Below, piece after piece: positions 8,263 through 15,801 of a stretch of 64,000 nt of DNA; position 1 is the first letter of the stretch; each line of letters begins with the position of its first letter. The translations under genes were made by a program, and so were the position numbers. Under the pieces are notes generated by a model. It ran no database searches and was not told where the DNA came from. It saw only the letters and a list, made by a program, of their open reading frames with translations. This DNA comes from Acetobacter peroxydans. Its GTDB lineage: Bacteria > Pseudomonadota > Alphaproteobacteria > Acetobacterales > Acetobacteraceae. The stretch is from NCBI RefSeq assembly GCF_006539345.1, contig NZ_BJMV01000010.1, positions 62,001 to 126,000 of the forward strand, written 5' to 3'.

Positions 8263-9483
8263 ATGGCAGGAATAACAGCACTTCTGGCCGATATTGGACT
8301 TTTTGTACTACTTCCGTGGGTATTCTGGCGGCTGACCTGCAAAGTGCTGCCTATTGTCGTCTTACCGATTCTGCTGGGCATTCTGCTGGCTGCCTGGCAT
8401 GTCCCGGTTGAACAGATCGGTATTCCTTCGGTTTATGGTACCAATATTGGCTGGATTGCTGTGCTTGTGCTGGCATTTACCGCCGGGCTGGAAATGTGGC
8501 AGCACCCCGGCGATGGCCCATCCGCCCATGCCCTGCCCCAGCCGGGCCTGTGGCGGCTGCTGACAGGTGCGCTGGTCGCGCTGGGCGGGCCGTTTCTGGT
8601 CGGCTCCATTCTGGCCGATACGGTTTTCCTGCATCTGCCCGGCTGGGCCGCACCTCAGGCGGCACCGTGGATTTCCGCCGCGTCCATCGGGCTTTGCATT
8701 GCTGTCAGCGCCCTGCCTGTCCTGATTGGCGTAGTGCGTGAGCTTGACCCCGCGCACAAGCCCATAGGCCAGCTTGCCCTCAAGCTCGCTGTGGTGGACG
8801 ACGCGGCCCTGTGGGTCGGGCTGGCAGCGCTCCAGTTCGCGGCCCGGGGGTCTTCCGCCCTGCATGGCTGGACAGAGCTGGAATTTCTGGCCGTCGGGCT
8901 GCTTGTGGCCATGGCGGCGGCTGGCAACTGGGCGTCGCGCCATTTCCTGCATCCGCCCACCTGGGTTATCTGGGTCACGGTGCCGGTCTATCTGGCGGCC
9001 GGTTCATGGGCCAGTATGCAACTGGGCCTGCATGAACTGATCGGGGCGTATTTTGCGGGCGCGCTCATGCCGCCAAGCTGGGTGCGCCGCCTGCCGGTGG
9101 AAGAAGTCGGCTCGTTCGCGCTCATCTGGCTTGCGCCGCTGTTTTTTGGCCATTCAGGCATGAAGATCGACGGCGATGCGCTGACATGGCCCTCCCTTAT
9201 GGCCTCTCTGGCGCTTGTCGCGGTATCCATCGTGGCCAAAATTGTCGCGGTTTTCCTCTATCCGCCCACCTCCGGGCTTGAACCCCGCCAAAAGCTTGGG
9301 GTCGGCGCACTGTTGCAGTGCAAAGGGCTGATGGAAATCGTGGCCGCCACCATCCTGCACCAGAAAGGTATGCTCTCCGAATTCGCCTTTGCCGCGCTGG
9401 TCATGTTGGCGGTTCTGTCCACCGCGCTGACAGGCCCGCTGTTCAGGCTGCTGGCCCCGCCGATCCCCCGCGAGCAGGCCTGA
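8263..9483 (+). CDS. CPA2-type monovalent cation/proton antiporter
   Basis: The 406-residue membrane protein has about 12 hydrophobic segments and no cytoplasmic NAD-binding or TrkA domain. The VVDDAALWVGLA segment carries the paired Asp residues typical of the ion-binding helix of CPA2 (Kef/NapA-like) exchangers. LLQCKGLMEIVAATILHQKG matches the late conserved helix of that family. It probably exchanges Na+ or K+ for H+ at the inner membrane, plausibly for pH tolerance. AAGGA lies upstream of the ATG. The preceding 240 bp hold a two-tier hairpin and a palindrome. The C-terminus is followed closely by the convergent MocR gene, which overlaps it by 41 nt. Confidence 0.82.
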   Translation: MAGITALLADIGLFVLLPWVFWRLTCKVLPIVVLPILLGILLAAWHVPVEQIGIPSVYGTNIGWIAVLVLAFTAGLEMWQHPGDGPSAHALPQPGLWRLLTGALVALGGPFLVGSILADTVFLHLPGWAAPQAAPWISAASIGLCIAVSALPVLIGVVRELDPAHKPIGQLALKLAVVDDAALWVGLAALQFAARGSSALHGWTELEFLAVGLLVAMAAAGNWASRHFLHPPTWVIWVTVPVYLAAGSWASMQLGLHELIGAYFAGALMPPSWVRRLPVEEVGSFALIWLAPLFFGHSGMKIDGDALTWPSLMASLALVAVSIVAKIVAVFLYPPTSGLEPRQKLGVGALLQCKGLMEIVAATILHQKGMLSEFAFAALVMLAVLSTALTGPLFRLLAPPIPREQA

Positions 9484-11005
9484 GAGCGCCATCGTCGCTG
9501 TTGTGCGCATAGGCCGCCAACCTGCGCACAGCGGCAACAATCCGCCGGGGCGGAATGGCGGCAAAGCCGAACAGCACGCCCTGCCGCGCCGGGGGGCCAA
9601 GATAGGCATCGGACAGCGGCCGCAGCAGAATGCCGCAGGCCCTTGCGCCCGCGCAGAAAGCCTGATCATCCCGCCCGTCTTTAAGCGTGCCGATCAGATG
9701 TACCCCCGCATCGGATGGCTCCATGTGCAGGATGTCTCCCATCTGCCGGGTTATTTCTTCCACCAGCACCGTCTGACGTTCCCTGTATATCCGGCGCATC
9801 CGCCGGATATGGGCTGCAAACTGGCCTGAGCGCATGAAGGACAACAGCGTGACCTGTTCCAGCAACGGCGGGTGCCGGTCGATCACGCTTTTTGCGCTGG
9901 CAAACACCGCCGCGTAAGCGGGCGGGGGCACCAGAACCCCCAGCCGGAAAGTCGGCAGAAGCGACTTGCTGAACGTGCCCAGATAAAAGACCCGTCCCGC
10001 GCGGTCCATGCTCTGCAAGGCGGGCAGGGTGGTGCCCGCGTAGCGGAACTCGCTATCGTAATCATCCTCCACCACCAGCGCCCCACAGGACTGGGCAAAG
10101 GCCAGCAGTTCCACCCGGCGAGCCATGCTCATGGTCACGCCCAGAGGATACTGGTGAGACGGCGTGACAAAAATCAGCCGGGGCGACGGGTCACGACGGC
10201 GGCCTTCCTCCACGGACAGGCCCTCGGCATCCACCGGAACCGGCACAAGCCGCGCCCCCGCCGCGATAAACGCGCTGCGGACACCGGCGTAACCCGGTTC
10301 CTCAACCCAGACAGACTCTCCGGGGTCCAGCAGCACGCGGGCCAGCAGATCGAGCGACTGCTGCGAACCCGATGTCATGATCACATCACTGCCGGCAGCC
10401 CGCAGGAAGCGGGTCGCACGCAGGTTCTGGGCTATGACCTCACGCAAGGGCGCATGGCCCGCCGCCGAGGCGTAACCCAGCATATCCGGCTGCACCTGCC
10501 GCCAGCTCCGCGCCATCAGCCTGATCCAGCTCTCAAGCGGGAAAACATCAAAGGCAGGCACATCCGCCACAAAAGGCACCGGGCAGGCGCTGCCGCCCTC
10601 CAGCCCCATGGCGGCAAGCTGTCGCCCCCGCGCCGAAAGGACAGGCGGCATCGTTTCCAGCGCATCGGGCGATGCCAATGCGGCAAACGCCGCATTTTCC
10701 GGCAGAACGGACGCCACATACACCCCCGCCCCACCGCGCGCATGGGCATAGCCCTCATCCGTCAGGCGGGTGTAGGCCGCCACTACCGTATTGCGCGACA
10801 GCCCGAGTTCCGCCGCCAGAACCCGGCTGGCGGGCAGGCGTGTGCCGGCCGCCGCCCGGCCTGTCAGAATGGCCTCGCGCAGTTGCGCGTAAAGCCGCAC
10901 GTAAACGGGCTGCCCGTCATCCGGCTCCAGACGGAAGGCCAGCAATGAACCGGATGCGGCGTATTGACGTGGCACGGCTTCCCCATACGGTAACTGTTCA
11001 GGCAC
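9443..11005 (-). CDS. MocR/PdxR-family regulator: GntR HTH fused to aminotransferase domain
   Basis: About 520 residues from GTG 11005; GTG 10975 and TTG 10945 are alternatives, and the open frame runs on upstream without good start signals. The GntR winged HTH (about residues 32-100: GTRLPASRVLAAELGLSRNT) is joined to a class I aminotransferase fold (about 130-510). That fold carries the PLP lysine in GTFSKSLLPTFRLG and a VVEDDYDSEFRY motif. Such proteins sense PLP or an amino-compound aldimine. It is divergent from the amidotransferase/PNPOx-like/oxidase genes, the likely targets. The 3' end overlaps the antiporter gene by 41 nt. Confidence 0.88.
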   Translation of the reverse strand: MPEQLPYGEAVPRQYAASGSLLAFRLEPDDGQPVYVRLYAQLREAILTGRAAAGTRLPASRVLAAELGLSRNTVVAAYTRLTDEGYAHARGGAGVYVASVLPENAAFAALASPDALETMPPVLSARGRQLAAMGLEGGSACPVPFVADVPAFDVFPLESWIRLMARSWRQVQPDMLGYASAAGHAPLREVIAQNLRATRFLRAAGSDVIMTSGSQQSLDLLARVLLDPGESVWVEEPGYAGVRSAFIAAGARLVPVPVDAEGLSVEEGRRRDPSPRLIFVTPSHQYPLGVTMSMARRVELLAFAQSCGALVVEDDYDSEFRYAGTTLPALQSMDRAGRVFYLGTFSKSLLPTFRLGVLVPPPAYAAVFASAKSVIDRHPPLLEQVTLLSFMRSGQFAAHIRRMRRIYRERQTVLVEEITRQMGDILHMEPSDAGVHLIGTLKDGRDDQAFCAGARACGILLRPLSDAYLGPPARQGVLFGFAAIPPRRIVAAVRRLAAYAHNSDDGALRPARGGSAGPAA

Positions 11006-11051
11006 GCCCCATGGTGGAACAGCCGCCCACCGGTGACAAGCCGCGAAAGGA

Positions 11052-11092
11052 CCAATGGCCGATTGGCCCCTTTCATGCGCAGGAATTGGCCC
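11052..11092. promoter_or_regulatory. Candidate MocR operator repeats
   Basis: Two copies of ATTGGCCC (11062-11069 and 11085-11092) are spaced 23 bp start to start. The left copy also takes part in an inverted repeat, CCAAT and ATTGG (11052-11066). They sit in the divergent promoter region between the MocR gene and the amidotransferase gene. Known MocR/PdxR operators combine direct and inverted repeats about two helical turns apart, which this fits. Confidence 0.5.
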
Positions 11093-11156
11093 TATCAACC
11101 GGCCCCCGCCGCGTGGCATCCTGCCATGAATACAGCGTATCCATGCCGAGGTTTTC

Positions 11157-11879
11157 ATGAAGATTCTTGTTTTCCAACATCTCGATGTCGAACACCCCGG
11201 CGTTTTCAGCGAGTTCTGGAAAAAGGCCGGGCACGACATTCATACCGTCCACTTCAACAGGGACGACACCATTCCGCCCCTGCACGGGTTCGATCTTCTG
11301 GTTGTGCTTGGCGGGCCGATGGACGTCTGGGAAACTGACAAAAACCCATGGCTGATACGGGAAATGTCCGCAATCCGTACCTGGGTTCGTGATCTGGACA
11401 AACCCTATTTCGGGATCTGTCTGGGCCACCAGCTTTTAGCACAGGCGCTGGGCGGACAGGTGGGTCTGATGAAAGAACCCGAAGTCGGGCTTGCGACCAT
11501 CCGCCAGACCGAAGACGGCGTGCACGACCCGCTCTTTGCACACGCCCCACGCGAAATGGAAATTTTCCAGTGGCACGGGGCAGAAGTGCAGACCTTGCCA
11601 GAAGGCGCTGTCGTTCTGGCGGCCAATGCCGCCTGTCCGATACAGGCCATGCGGGTGGGCCGCCACGCATGGGGGCTGCAATATCATGTGGAAATGACCG
11701 CCACCACCGTCGCGGAATGGAGCGCCATTCCCGAATACAGGGCCAGTATGGAAAAAGCGCTGGGAGCTGAACGCGCGGCAGGGCTTGAAAACACGCTGGC
11801 CCCGCTTCTGCCCGGATTCAACGCCATGGCACGCACCCTGAACGATAACCTGTTCACCTGCGTTACCGCCCTTACCTGA
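11157..11879 (+). CDS. Class I glutamine amidotransferase-like protein (GMP synthase GATase type)
   Basis: The 240-residue stand-alone GATase1 domain has an oxyanion-type LVVLGGPMDVW, the nucleophile elbow GICLGHQLLAQALGG with its Cys, and the catalytic His-x-Glu in GLQYHVEMT. Relatives hydrolyse gamma-glutamyl amides or remain uncharacterised. The motif is GuaA-like (GxCxGHQ) rather than the PuuD form (GxCRGxQ). It is the first gene of a rightward operon, and a PNPOx-like gene follows 10 nt after its stop. Its position opposite MocR and beside an FAD amine oxidase suggests a role in catabolism of an amine or gamma-glutamyl compound; this is inference. Confidence 0.85.
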   Translation: MKILVFQHLDVEHPGVFSEFWKKAGHDIHTVHFNRDDTIPPLHGFDLLVVLGGPMDVWETDKNPWLIREMSAIRTWVRDLDKPYFGICLGHQLLAQALGGQVGLMKEPEVGLATIRQTEDGVHDPLFAHAPREMEIFQWHGAEVQTLPEGAVVLAANAACPIQAMRVGRHAWGLQYHVEMTATTVAEWSAIPEYRASMEKALGAERAAGLENTLAPLLPGFNAMARTLNDNLFTCVTALT

Positions 11880-11889
11880 AAGAAAGATC

Positions 11890-12549
11890 ATGACTGAACC
11901 GGCATCTTTTCCACCTCCAAGCGATCGCACCCGTGTACGGCGCTATCACCAGATTGCGTCTTATGATCCGCAAACCGTTCATGCCATCCTGGACGCCATG
12001 CCGCTGTGCCATGTCGGATACGTGCATAATGGCACGCCGATTGTGACCCCCACGCTGCAATGGCGTGATGGCGACCGCATTTTCTGGCACGCTTCGTCCG
12101 CCAGCCGCATGATTGACAGCGTTCTGGAACAGGACGTGTGCGTAACCGTCTCTCTGTACGATGGGCTGGTAATGGCGCGTTCGGCTTTCAGCTACAATAT
12201 CAACCATCGGTCTGTCATGATTTTCGGCCGCCCCGAAAAATTGTCAGAAACCGAAAAAGCCGAGCAACTGCGGAACATGGTCAACAAAACCATTCCGGGG
12301 CAGTGGGAGCGGCTCCGCCCTGTTACCGCGCAGGAACTCAAGGCCACCACCGTGCTGGGCCTGTCCATAACCGAAGCCTCGGCCAAGGTTCGCACCGGCC
12401 CCCCGCAGGATGATGAAGCGGACCGCGCTTTTCCCGTATGGGCAGGTGTTATTCCGGTGCGTATGCAGGTGCTGCCGCCCGAGCCTGACCCGCACAACCT
12501 GCCCGGCCTCGAACCCCCTGCTGAAATCGCTTCGTTCCATATTGGCTGA
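11890..12549 (+). CDS. Pyridoxamine 5'-phosphate oxidase-like FMN split-barrel protein
   Basis: The 219-residue protein matches the Pyridox_ox_2/NimA-like group. It has MPLCHVGYVHNGTPIVTPTLQWRDGDR early, IFWHASSASRMI, a central VCVTVSLYDGLVMARSAF, and HRSVMIFGRPEKL. Members bind FMN in a split barrel; functions vary, and true PdxH activity is not implied. GATase and PNPOx-like genes beside a MocR regulator are a recurrent arrangement. AGAAAGATC precedes the ATG with acceptable Shine-Dalgarno spacing. Confidence 0.82.
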   Translation: MTEPASFPPPSDRTRVRRYHQIASYDPQTVHAILDAMPLCHVGYVHNGTPIVTPTLQWRDGDRIFWHASSASRMIDSVLEQDVCVTVSLYDGLVMARSAFSYNINHRSVMIFGRPEKLSETEKAEQLRNMVNKTIPGQWERLRPVTAQELKATTVLGLSITEASAKVRTGPPQDDEADRAFPVWAGVIPVRMQVLPPEPDPHNLPGLEPPAEIASFHIG

Positions 12550-12579
12550 CAGTCTTCCCGAACCGGGCGAGCGGAAAGC

Positions 12580-12600
12580 GCCATGTAAGAAAAACATGGC
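12580..12600. other. Inverted repeat between PNPOx-like and oxidase genes
   Basis: GCCATGT (12580-12586) and ACATGGC (12594-12600) form a perfect 7-bp stem with an A-rich 7-nt loop. It lies in the 155-nt gap before the FAD oxidase gene. There is no following T run, so it may be an operator or a weak terminator. Confidence 0.3.
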
Positions 12601-12704
12601 TCCATGTGCTAAAAAATACTGAAATTACTTTCATTTTTTCGCACACTATCCGCCTGTTCCGAATCCACAGGGGAAACCGGCCTATCCCGGTTCAGGAGAC
12701 CCGC

Positions 12705-14042
12705 TTGCCTACCCTTCCTTCCCCCATCAGCCTGTCCGACCTGGCGCAGGGTCGTGCAGTGCCTTTCATACACAAGCCCTACTGGTGGGAGGCCATGCCG
12801 CCCGCCCCCCACGAGGCACCGGTTTCAGGCGTCGCGGATGTTGCTGTTGTCGGCTCCGGTTTTACCGGCCTTTCCGCCGCGCTGACACTGGCGCGCGCGG
12901 GCCGTTCCGTCACCATTCTGGAAGCAGGCACCGCCGGGTACGGAGCCTCGACCCGCAATGGCGGGCAGGTCGGTTCTGGCAACCAGAAATTCCGTGTCAG
13001 AACCCTGATCGACATGATGGGAGTCAAAAAAGCGCAGGCCCTTCTCATGGAAGGGGTTGCCATGCTCGACCACATGGAAACCCTGATCGCGGATGAGAAA
13101 ATTTCCTGTTTTTTCAAGCGATGCGGGCGGTTCCGCGGGGCTGTCCGCCCCGAGCATTACGATGCCATGGCGCGTGATATGCAGGACCTGGAACGTTATG
13201 CGGGCGTGCGCTCCTTCATGGTGCCACGTGCCGAACAACACTCTGAAATTGCGACAGATTTTTTCCATGGCGGGTCGGTTCTACCGCAGGATGCCAGTCT
13301 GCATCCCGGCCTTTACCATGCGGGCCTGCTGAACAGGGCGCAGGAGGCCGGAGCACGCCTGTTCTGTCAGGCCCCTGTTACCGCCGTAGAGCGTGATTCT
13401 GACGGCTTCACGCTCCGCACACCCCGCGGCGACCTGAAAGCGCGGCAGGTTATTATCGCGACCAATGGATACCGGCAGTCTTTCAGCAGCTTCTGCCGCA
13501 AGCGGATTGTGCCGGTCACGTCAGCCCTGATCGCAACCGCCCCCATGCCTGCCGAACGCCTGAATGCCCTCATGCCCGGTGGGCGCATGTATGGCAATTC
13601 CGCCCGGGTTTTCTCCTATTTCCGTGCAGCACCCGATGAACCGCGCCTGATCTGGGGGGGCCGCGTGGGACGGCTGGCCCCTGCCGCCAGCGCTCGAGCC
13701 TATGCCCATCTTGCCCGTGATCTGCTTGAGGTTTTTCCACAGGCCGGAGACCTCGCACTTTCGCACGCATGGTCTGGCCGGATTGGTTACACCTTTGACG
13801 AATTCCCCCATCTGGGCCTTGCACCGGACGGGCTCCATTACGCTATCGGCTATTGCGGCACAGGCGTTTCGCGCTCAACGTGGTTTGGCCGCAAAATCGC
13901 ACTCCAGGTTATGGACAAGCCCGAAGGATTTTCGGAATTTACAGGGCTGCGCTTTCCTTCTCACCCATTCCAGACATTTGCACCGGCTGCCGTACCATTT
14001 TTCGAGCAATGGTACCGCCTGCGCGACGCGTTCAACATCTGA
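12705..14042 (+). CDS. FAD-dependent amine/amino-acid oxidoreductase (DAO family, PuuB-like)
   Basis: About 445 residues. The open frame reaches further upstream, but TTG 12705 has AGGAG 7 nt before it, the best initiation site. The FAD dinucleotide-binding motif VAVVGSGFTGLSAALTLARAG is near residue 45, followed by GASTRNGGQVGSG, typical of the DadA/PuuB/ordL group. The C-terminal SGRIGYTFDEFPHLG and YAIGYCGTGVSRS parts complete the FAD site. Relatives oxidise gamma-glutamylputrescine, sarcosine-like secondary amines or D-amino acids. It lies beside an Amt transporter gene and a gmaS/mgs cluster (convergent). Oxidation of an N-alkylated glutamate is an attractive but untested idea. Confidence 0.85.
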   Translation: MPTLPSPISLSDLAQGRAVPFIHKPYWWEAMPPAPHEAPVSGVADVAVVGSGFTGLSAALTLARAGRSVTILEAGTAGYGASTRNGGQVGSGNQKFRVRTLIDMMGVKKAQALLMEGVAMLDHMETLIADEKISCFFKRCGRFRGAVRPEHYDAMARDMQDLERYAGVRSFMVPRAEQHSEIATDFFHGGSVLPQDASLHPGLYHAGLLNRAQEAGARLFCQAPVTAVERDSDGFTLRTPRGDLKARQVIIATNGYRQSFSSFCRKRIVPVTSALIATAPMPAERLNALMPGGRMYGNSARVFSYFRAAPDEPRLIWGGRVGRLAPAASARAYAHLARDLLEVFPQAGDLALSHAWSGRIGYTFDEFPHLGLAPDGLHYAIGYCGTGVSRSTWFGRKIALQVMDKPEGFSEFTGLRFPSHPFQTFAPAAVPFFEQWYRLRDAFNI

Positions 14043-14052
14043 CTCCGTGCAC

Positions 14053-14074
14053 GATGGAGGAACTATCCTCCATC
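14053..14074 (+). terminator. Hairpin after the FAD oxidase gene
   Basis: GATGGAGGA and TCCTCCATC form a 9-bp perfect stem with loop ACTA, 10 nt past the oxidase stop. No T run follows on the plus strand, so it may act with the adjacent hairpin as a convergent termination zone. Confidence 0.5.
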
Positions 14075-14080
14075 AGACAG

Positions 14081-14112
14081 AAAAAACCTCCGCCAACCGG
14101 AACTGGCGGAGG
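14081..14112 (-). terminator. Rho-independent terminator of amtB
   Basis: On the minus strand CCTCCGCCA and TGGCGGAGG form a 9-bp stem with an 8-nt loop, followed by six T residues. It begins 28 nt past the amtB stop. Confidence 0.85.
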
Positions 14113-14139
14113 TCTTCCAGAATGGTTCAGAAAACCCGC

Positions 14140-15492
14140 TCAGTGGTAAACAGATTCCTCATCCCCCGTCATGGTGCTGAGACGATAGGCCGTTTCACCA
14201 TGGCAGGTCAGATCCAGGCCAGACTCCTCAACCTCTTCGCTCACACGCACCCCGCCGGTCATGGCGGCGGCTTTCATGGCGATAAACGTCGCAACAACCG
14301 AAACCAGAATACTGAAGCCCATGATAAACACCTGCACGCCCATCTGGGAGAGCATGTCCCGTCCTTCGCTGTAGCCAGCGCCACCGAGGAAAGGAGCTGC
14401 GAAAACGGTTGTCAGCAGTCCGCCCGCCATCGCGCCGATACCATGAATGCCAAACACGTCAAACGCATCATCATAGCCGAAGATATTTTTCAGGTTATCA
14501 ACGGCCCAGATACACGCAGCGCTGGTCAGGATACCCACCGCAATAGACCCGGCGGGGCTGACAAAACCGCAGGCAGGCGTAATGCCGACAAGGCCGGCAA
14601 TAGCCCCCGAGACAATGCCAAAGGTGCTTGGCCGCCCACGGTGCATCCATTCCATGATCATCCAGCCCAGCGCACCGCCGACACCGCCCAGCATGGTGTT
14701 GATAACCAGCTCGATGGCATGGCCGCTCACCGCGTAGTCACACCCGCCGCAGAATGCCAGCCAGCCCACAAACAGCATACAGCCGCCCGTATAGGTCATG
14801 GTCATGTCATGCGGCGCCATGACAACGGTGCCCAGCCCCCGGCGCTTGCCAATCATGATGGAGGCGACAAGAGCCGCAACGCCCGCATTCATATGCACGA
14901 CGTTGCCCCCTGCGAAGTCCTGCGCTCCCCAGGCCGCAACCCAGCCACCGCCCCAGGCCATATGCGCCATGGGCACATAGTCGATCAGGAACCACACCCC
15001 CAGAAAAACCAGAACTGCGGGAAAACGCATCCGTTCGGCAAACGCGCCAACGATGATGGGGGGCGTAATGGCCGCAAACAGGGCCATGAACAAATAATAG
15101 AGATATTCAGGCAAAACACCGACATTGTTGTCAGGTGTGACACCCCGCAGGAAAATCTTGTCCAGTCCACCGATCACCGACTGGAATGGCCCTTCCGTGA
15201 AGGTGAGCGTATAGCCAACGGCCGTCCACAGAAAAATGACCAGACAGGCCCCGGCAAAAACCTGAGTCAAAATGGACAGAACATTCTTGCTGCGCGACAT
15301 GCCACCGTAAAACAGGGCAAGACCTGGCAACATCATGAGCATGACAAAAAGCGCGCAGGTGGCAACATAGGCTGTGTCCGGCAGGCCATAGGCGGGCTTT
15401 GCCACGGTCTCTTCAGCCATCGCCGATATAGGAGCCGCCAGCGAAACCAGCGTTACGCTCGTTGGTAGTAGCTTTTTACACAATCTTAACAT
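14140..15492 (-). CDS. amtB: Ammonium/methylammonium transporter with atypical S1-site residue
   Basis: The 450-residue protein has a signal peptide (cleavage near AMAEE) and eleven hydrophobic helices of the Amt family. The pore His pair is present (FAGGNVVH and DVFGIHG), as are the Trp of AHMAWGGG, the Asp of DFAGG and both gate Phe residues in LFMALFAAI. At the outer recruitment site the family GFNAGS segment reads AFCGGC, so the Ser equivalent to E. coli S219 is Cys and the Gln equivalent to Q104 is Met. The gene stands alone, with GGGGGA before the ATG, its own upstream region and a terminator. It follows the gmaS operon on the same strand. No glnK precedes it. Confidence 0.9.
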   Translation of the reverse strand: MLRLCKKLLPTSVTLVSLAAPISAMAEETVAKPAYGLPDTAYVATCALFVMLMMLPGLALFYGGMSRSKNVLSILTQVFAGACLVIFLWTAVGYTLTFTEGPFQSVIGGLDKIFLRGVTPDNNVGVLPEYLYYLFMALFAAITPPIIVGAFAERMRFPAVLVFLGVWFLIDYVPMAHMAWGGGWVAAWGAQDFAGGNVVHMNAGVAALVASIMIGKRRGLGTVVMAPHDMTMTYTGGCMLFVGWLAFCGGCDYAVSGHAIELVINTMLGGVGGALGWMIMEWMHRGRPSTFGIVSGAIAGLVGITPACGFVSPAGSIAVGILTSAACIWAVDNLKNIFGYDDAFDVFGIHGIGAMAGGLLTTVFAAPFLGGAGYSEGRDMLSQMGVQVFIMGFSILVSVVATFIAMKAAAMTGGVRVSEEVEESGLDLTCHGETAYRLSTMTGDEESVYH

Positions 15493-15587
15493 ACAGATCC
15501 CCCCTTTACTGGTCTCGTTCAGTTGTCAGATGTACGCGACTACCAAATCCGGGGGTAACGGCTCTGCATCCTCTGTCATAAAAAATC

Positions 15588-15603
15588 TTTCCATGACAGG
15601 AAA
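15588..15603. promoter_or_regulatory. TTTCC/GGAAA inverted repeat upstream of amtB
   Basis: TTTCC, a 6-nt spacer and GGAAA lie 96 nt before the amtB ATG. The right part, ACAGGAAAT, is identical to that of the repeat in front of the mgs operon (20217-20232). This suggests one regulator acts at both places. Confidence 0.45.
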
Positions 15604-15611
15604 TGTTCCAA

Positions 15612-15629
15612 AAGCCATTACCCTGCCGG
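15612..15629 (-). promoter_or_regulatory. Possible sigma-54 promoter of amtB
   Basis: Read on the minus strand, CGGCAGG-GTAA-TGGC matches the -24/-12 pattern: GG and GC are correctly spaced and 8 of 11 consensus bases agree. It would start transcription about 110 nt before the amtB ATG. Nitrogen-controlled amt genes often use sigma-54, but the TTGC half is imperfect. Confidence 0.3.
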
Positions 15630-15714
15630 CATTATGCTCCTCTTCCTCATGTCCTATTGGCCAACAGGCCAGGACAGGAACGTTTTTTATTTTAGTTCCG
15701 CAACAATATACGGC

Positions 15715-15736
15715 AAAAAAAACTCTTTCCAGAGTT
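15715..15736 (-). terminator. Rho-independent terminator of the mgs/gmaS operon
   Basis: On the minus strand AACTCT-GGAA-AGAGTT forms a 6-bp hairpin whose arm runs straight into a T tract. It starts 66 nt past the ligase stop and separates the ligase operon from amtB. Confidence 0.75.
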
Positions 15737-15801
15737 ATTTTCGATCATAAGTGAACAAAACCTTATGGAAGGTATAAATTCACCTTATTGCGGAAAAACC
15801 T

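Larger units (their letters stand above)
15493..15801. other. 309-nt region between gmaS-like gene and amtB
   Basis: No gene is seen here. The stretch holds the terminator of the ligase operon (15715-15736), a sigma-54-like element (15612-15629), an inverted repeat shared with the mgs promoter region (15588-15603), and an imperfect inverted repeat at about 15653-15675 (TTGGCC then GGCCA flanked by GTCCT and AGGAC). It is clearly more AT-rich than its neighbours. Confidence 0.7.

Noticed and set aside
12606-12704. Upstream extension of the FAD oxidase frame
   Set aside because: The first 33 codons have no Shine-Dalgarno and no homology-like features, and TTG 12705 has AGGAG at ideal spacing.
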